From an uncultured Bacteroidales bacterium (lineage in GTDB: Bacteria; Bacteroidota; Bacteroidia; Bacteroidales; Paludibacteraceae), in assembly GCA_946619625.1 (NCBI GenBank), contig CAMOMF010000229.1:1-8904 (forward strand): a stretch of DNA of 8,904 bases. The letters are read 5' to 3'. The position numbers and the translations under genes are program-made. Under the pieces are notes generated by a model. The model did not search any database. It saw only the letters and a list, made by a program, of their open reading frames with translations, and was not told the DNA's origin. Positions within the stretch are counted from its first letter, which is position 1, and the number at the start of each line of letters is the position of its first letter. This document shows, piece after piece, positions 8,194-8,904 of the stretch.

Positions 8194-8334
8194 GAGGTAT
8201 TCCAAATATGTTTTCAATGGCGATATTTTGTAGTAATTTTGTTATTTCACTCCACTAGTGTCCACTAAACTTAAAAATTGAAAATTGTTAACATGCTAAA
8301 TTATAGCGATTTATGCATTAAAAAATTTCCGTGA
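8194..8334 (+). other. AT-rich non-coding junction between the operon and the RHS remnant
   Basis: No gene or convincing terminator is visible here. A weak AAATAT/ATATTT inverted pair (8204-8209, 8223-8228) is followed by a T-rich stretch and could be a poor terminator. Two TCCACTA copies 10 bases apart contain the palindrome CACTAGTG. The region ends at an in-frame TGA (8332-8334), after which RHS-like coding sequence appears without a start or signal peptide. That is what a recombination or deletion junction would look like. Confidence 0.5.
8251..8267 (+). repeat. tandem TCCACTA direct repeat
   Basis: TCCACTA occurs at 8251-8257 and 8261-8267, one helical turn apart, with the 8-bp palindrome CACTAGTG at 8253-8260 across the first copy. 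It could be an operator-like site or the scar of an insertion-sequence end. Nothing else supports either reading. Confidence 0.3.
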
Positions 8335-8904
8335 GGGTTCTGGCACGATTATTGTGGGGCAAATAATGTGAACAAGCAACTTATATATGGCTACGACGAA
8401 TCTGGCATGACTCACCAACCAAGAGTGATATACGATGGCAACCCCGAATTGTCCTACGACCTCTACTGGGATGCCAATGGCAACTTGGCACAGGTGGTGC
8501 AATGCAAGCAAGAGCAGGCTCGTTTCCATCTCTGGGATGATAACAACAGGTTGTCAGCCGTAATTGGTCCTAAGCAAGCAGGTTTTTATGGCTATAACGG
8601 AAATGGAGACAGGGTTTGGAAACCGACAGCAAACCGAACGAATGCTTGCATTTGCAGTTCGGTGCCGCGGAGGTTGGCGACACGAGCACAGCGAGAGTCG
8701 AAGTTGACCGGACTATGCCAAATCGACAACCAAAATGGAGGAGAGATGTCTTATTCCGCCTTATTGGACGATGCCGTGCTCTATCCTAATCCGTATCTGA
8801 CGATTACCCCAGCAGGCTACACCAAGCATTACTACATCGGCTCCGAGCGTATAGCCACTGCCATAGGTGAAGGCGGTTGGGGTAATGCACTTGTAAACAA
8901 GGAT
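8335..8904 (+). pseudogene. 5'-truncated fragment of a second RHS-repeat protein, open to the window end
   Basis: One frame is open for 190 codons from just after the TGA at 8332-8334 to the last base. It reads as the middle of a Bacteroidetes RHS protein: LIYGYDESGMTHQPRVIYDG, then LYWDANGNLAQV, HLWDDNNRLSAV, FYGYNGNGDRVWK, KLTG, LDDAVLYPNPYLTIT and GYTKHYYIGSERIAT. These segments normally lie just upstream of the RHS core. They belong to a different RHS subfamily from the 1095-aa protein, whose own core-proximal sequence does not match. No signal peptide, DUF6443 region or plausible start is present. The first in-frame candidates are GTG at 8368 and ATG at 8407, both inside conserved repeat sequence. 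It is therefore most likely a displaced 3' cassette or the remnant of a deleted RHS gene. The YPNP here is part of the RHS motif, not a sorting domain. Whether a core and toxin follow cannot be seen. Confidence 0.75.
8623..8703 (+). repeat. apparent 81-bp in-frame insertion with inverted repeat inside the RHS fragment
   Basis: RHS relatives of this type read continuously through a (V/Y)(W/Y)KLTG motif. Here VWK ends at 8622 and KLTG resumes at 8701, so 27 codons (81 bases) appear to be added without breaking the frame. The added peptide is rich in Arg, Ser, Thr and Cys (for example NACICSSVPRRLATRAQR) and unlike RHS sequence. The DNA is GC-rich and begins with a 7-bp inverted repeat, ACCGAAC at 8633-8639 and GTTCGGT at 8657-8663. 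AAACCGA is also repeated directly at 8620-8626 and 8631-8637. A small palindromic mobile repeat is the best reading. That the motif is normally uninterrupted is from memory of the family. Confidence 0.5.

Noticed and set aside
8182..8230. Terminator after the immunity gene
   Set aside because: The hairpins available are only 4 bp (CCTC/GAGG) or a 6-bp all-A/T stem; too weak to call.
8251..8290. End of an insertion sequence near the TCCACTA repeats
   Set aside because: No transposase, no matching opposite end and no target duplication are visible; kept only as a repeat.
8368..8904. Intact gene starting at GTG 8368 or ATG 8407
   Set aside because: Both codons lie within conserved RHS repeat sequence, with no signal peptide or RHS amino-terminal region; truncation explains it better.
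1..8904. CRISPR arrays, tRNA or rRNA genes
   Set aside because: No regularly spaced repeats, cloverleaf-like sequences or rRNA segments were seen on either strand.

Overview
The window looks like an accessory locus of a Bacteroidales genome, most likely Prevotella-like. Evidence: a TAnnTTTG-type -7 element, starts without Shine-Dalgarno sequences, a DUF3244-type small secreted protein, a DUF6443/RHS protein of the Bacteroidetes type, and a C-terminal domain resembling the type IX secretion (T9SS) sorting domain. The genus is inference.

Layout. Bases 1-522 hold a self-contained unit: promoter, small secreted DUF3244-like protein (64-459) and a rho-independent terminator. Bases 603-8193 hold four tightly packed plus-strand genes that look like one operon. 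These are a 920-aa secreted RHS-shell protein, a 322-aa secreted protein ending in a T9SS-like sorting domain, a 1095-aa secreted DUF6443/RHS protein with a complete RHS core and a variable C-terminal tip, and a 190-aa protein with two membrane helices. Junctions are a 13-base gap, an ATGA overlap and an 11-base overlap. Bases 8194-8334 are non-coding. From 8335 to the window end an open frame encodes a piece of a second, different RHS protein that lacks its 5' end and carries an apparent 27-codon in-frame insertion.

How it may work. The best reading is a Bacteroidetes polymorphic-toxin locus in which the RHS shell is split over two polypeptides, loosely like TcB/TcC of Tc toxins. The 322-aa protein would be the only one with a secretion/anchoring domain. 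The last 233 residues of the 1095-aa protein would be the effector tip, and the 190-aa membrane protein its immunity partner. The tip and the 190-aa gene are AT-rich and abut each other after the end of the conserved core, as expected of an exchangeable toxin/immunity cassette. The tip's hydrophobic, glycine-containing C-terminus and the membrane location of its neighbour suggest, without proving, a membrane-acting toxin. No CRISPR array, tRNA, rRNA or intact transposase was seen.
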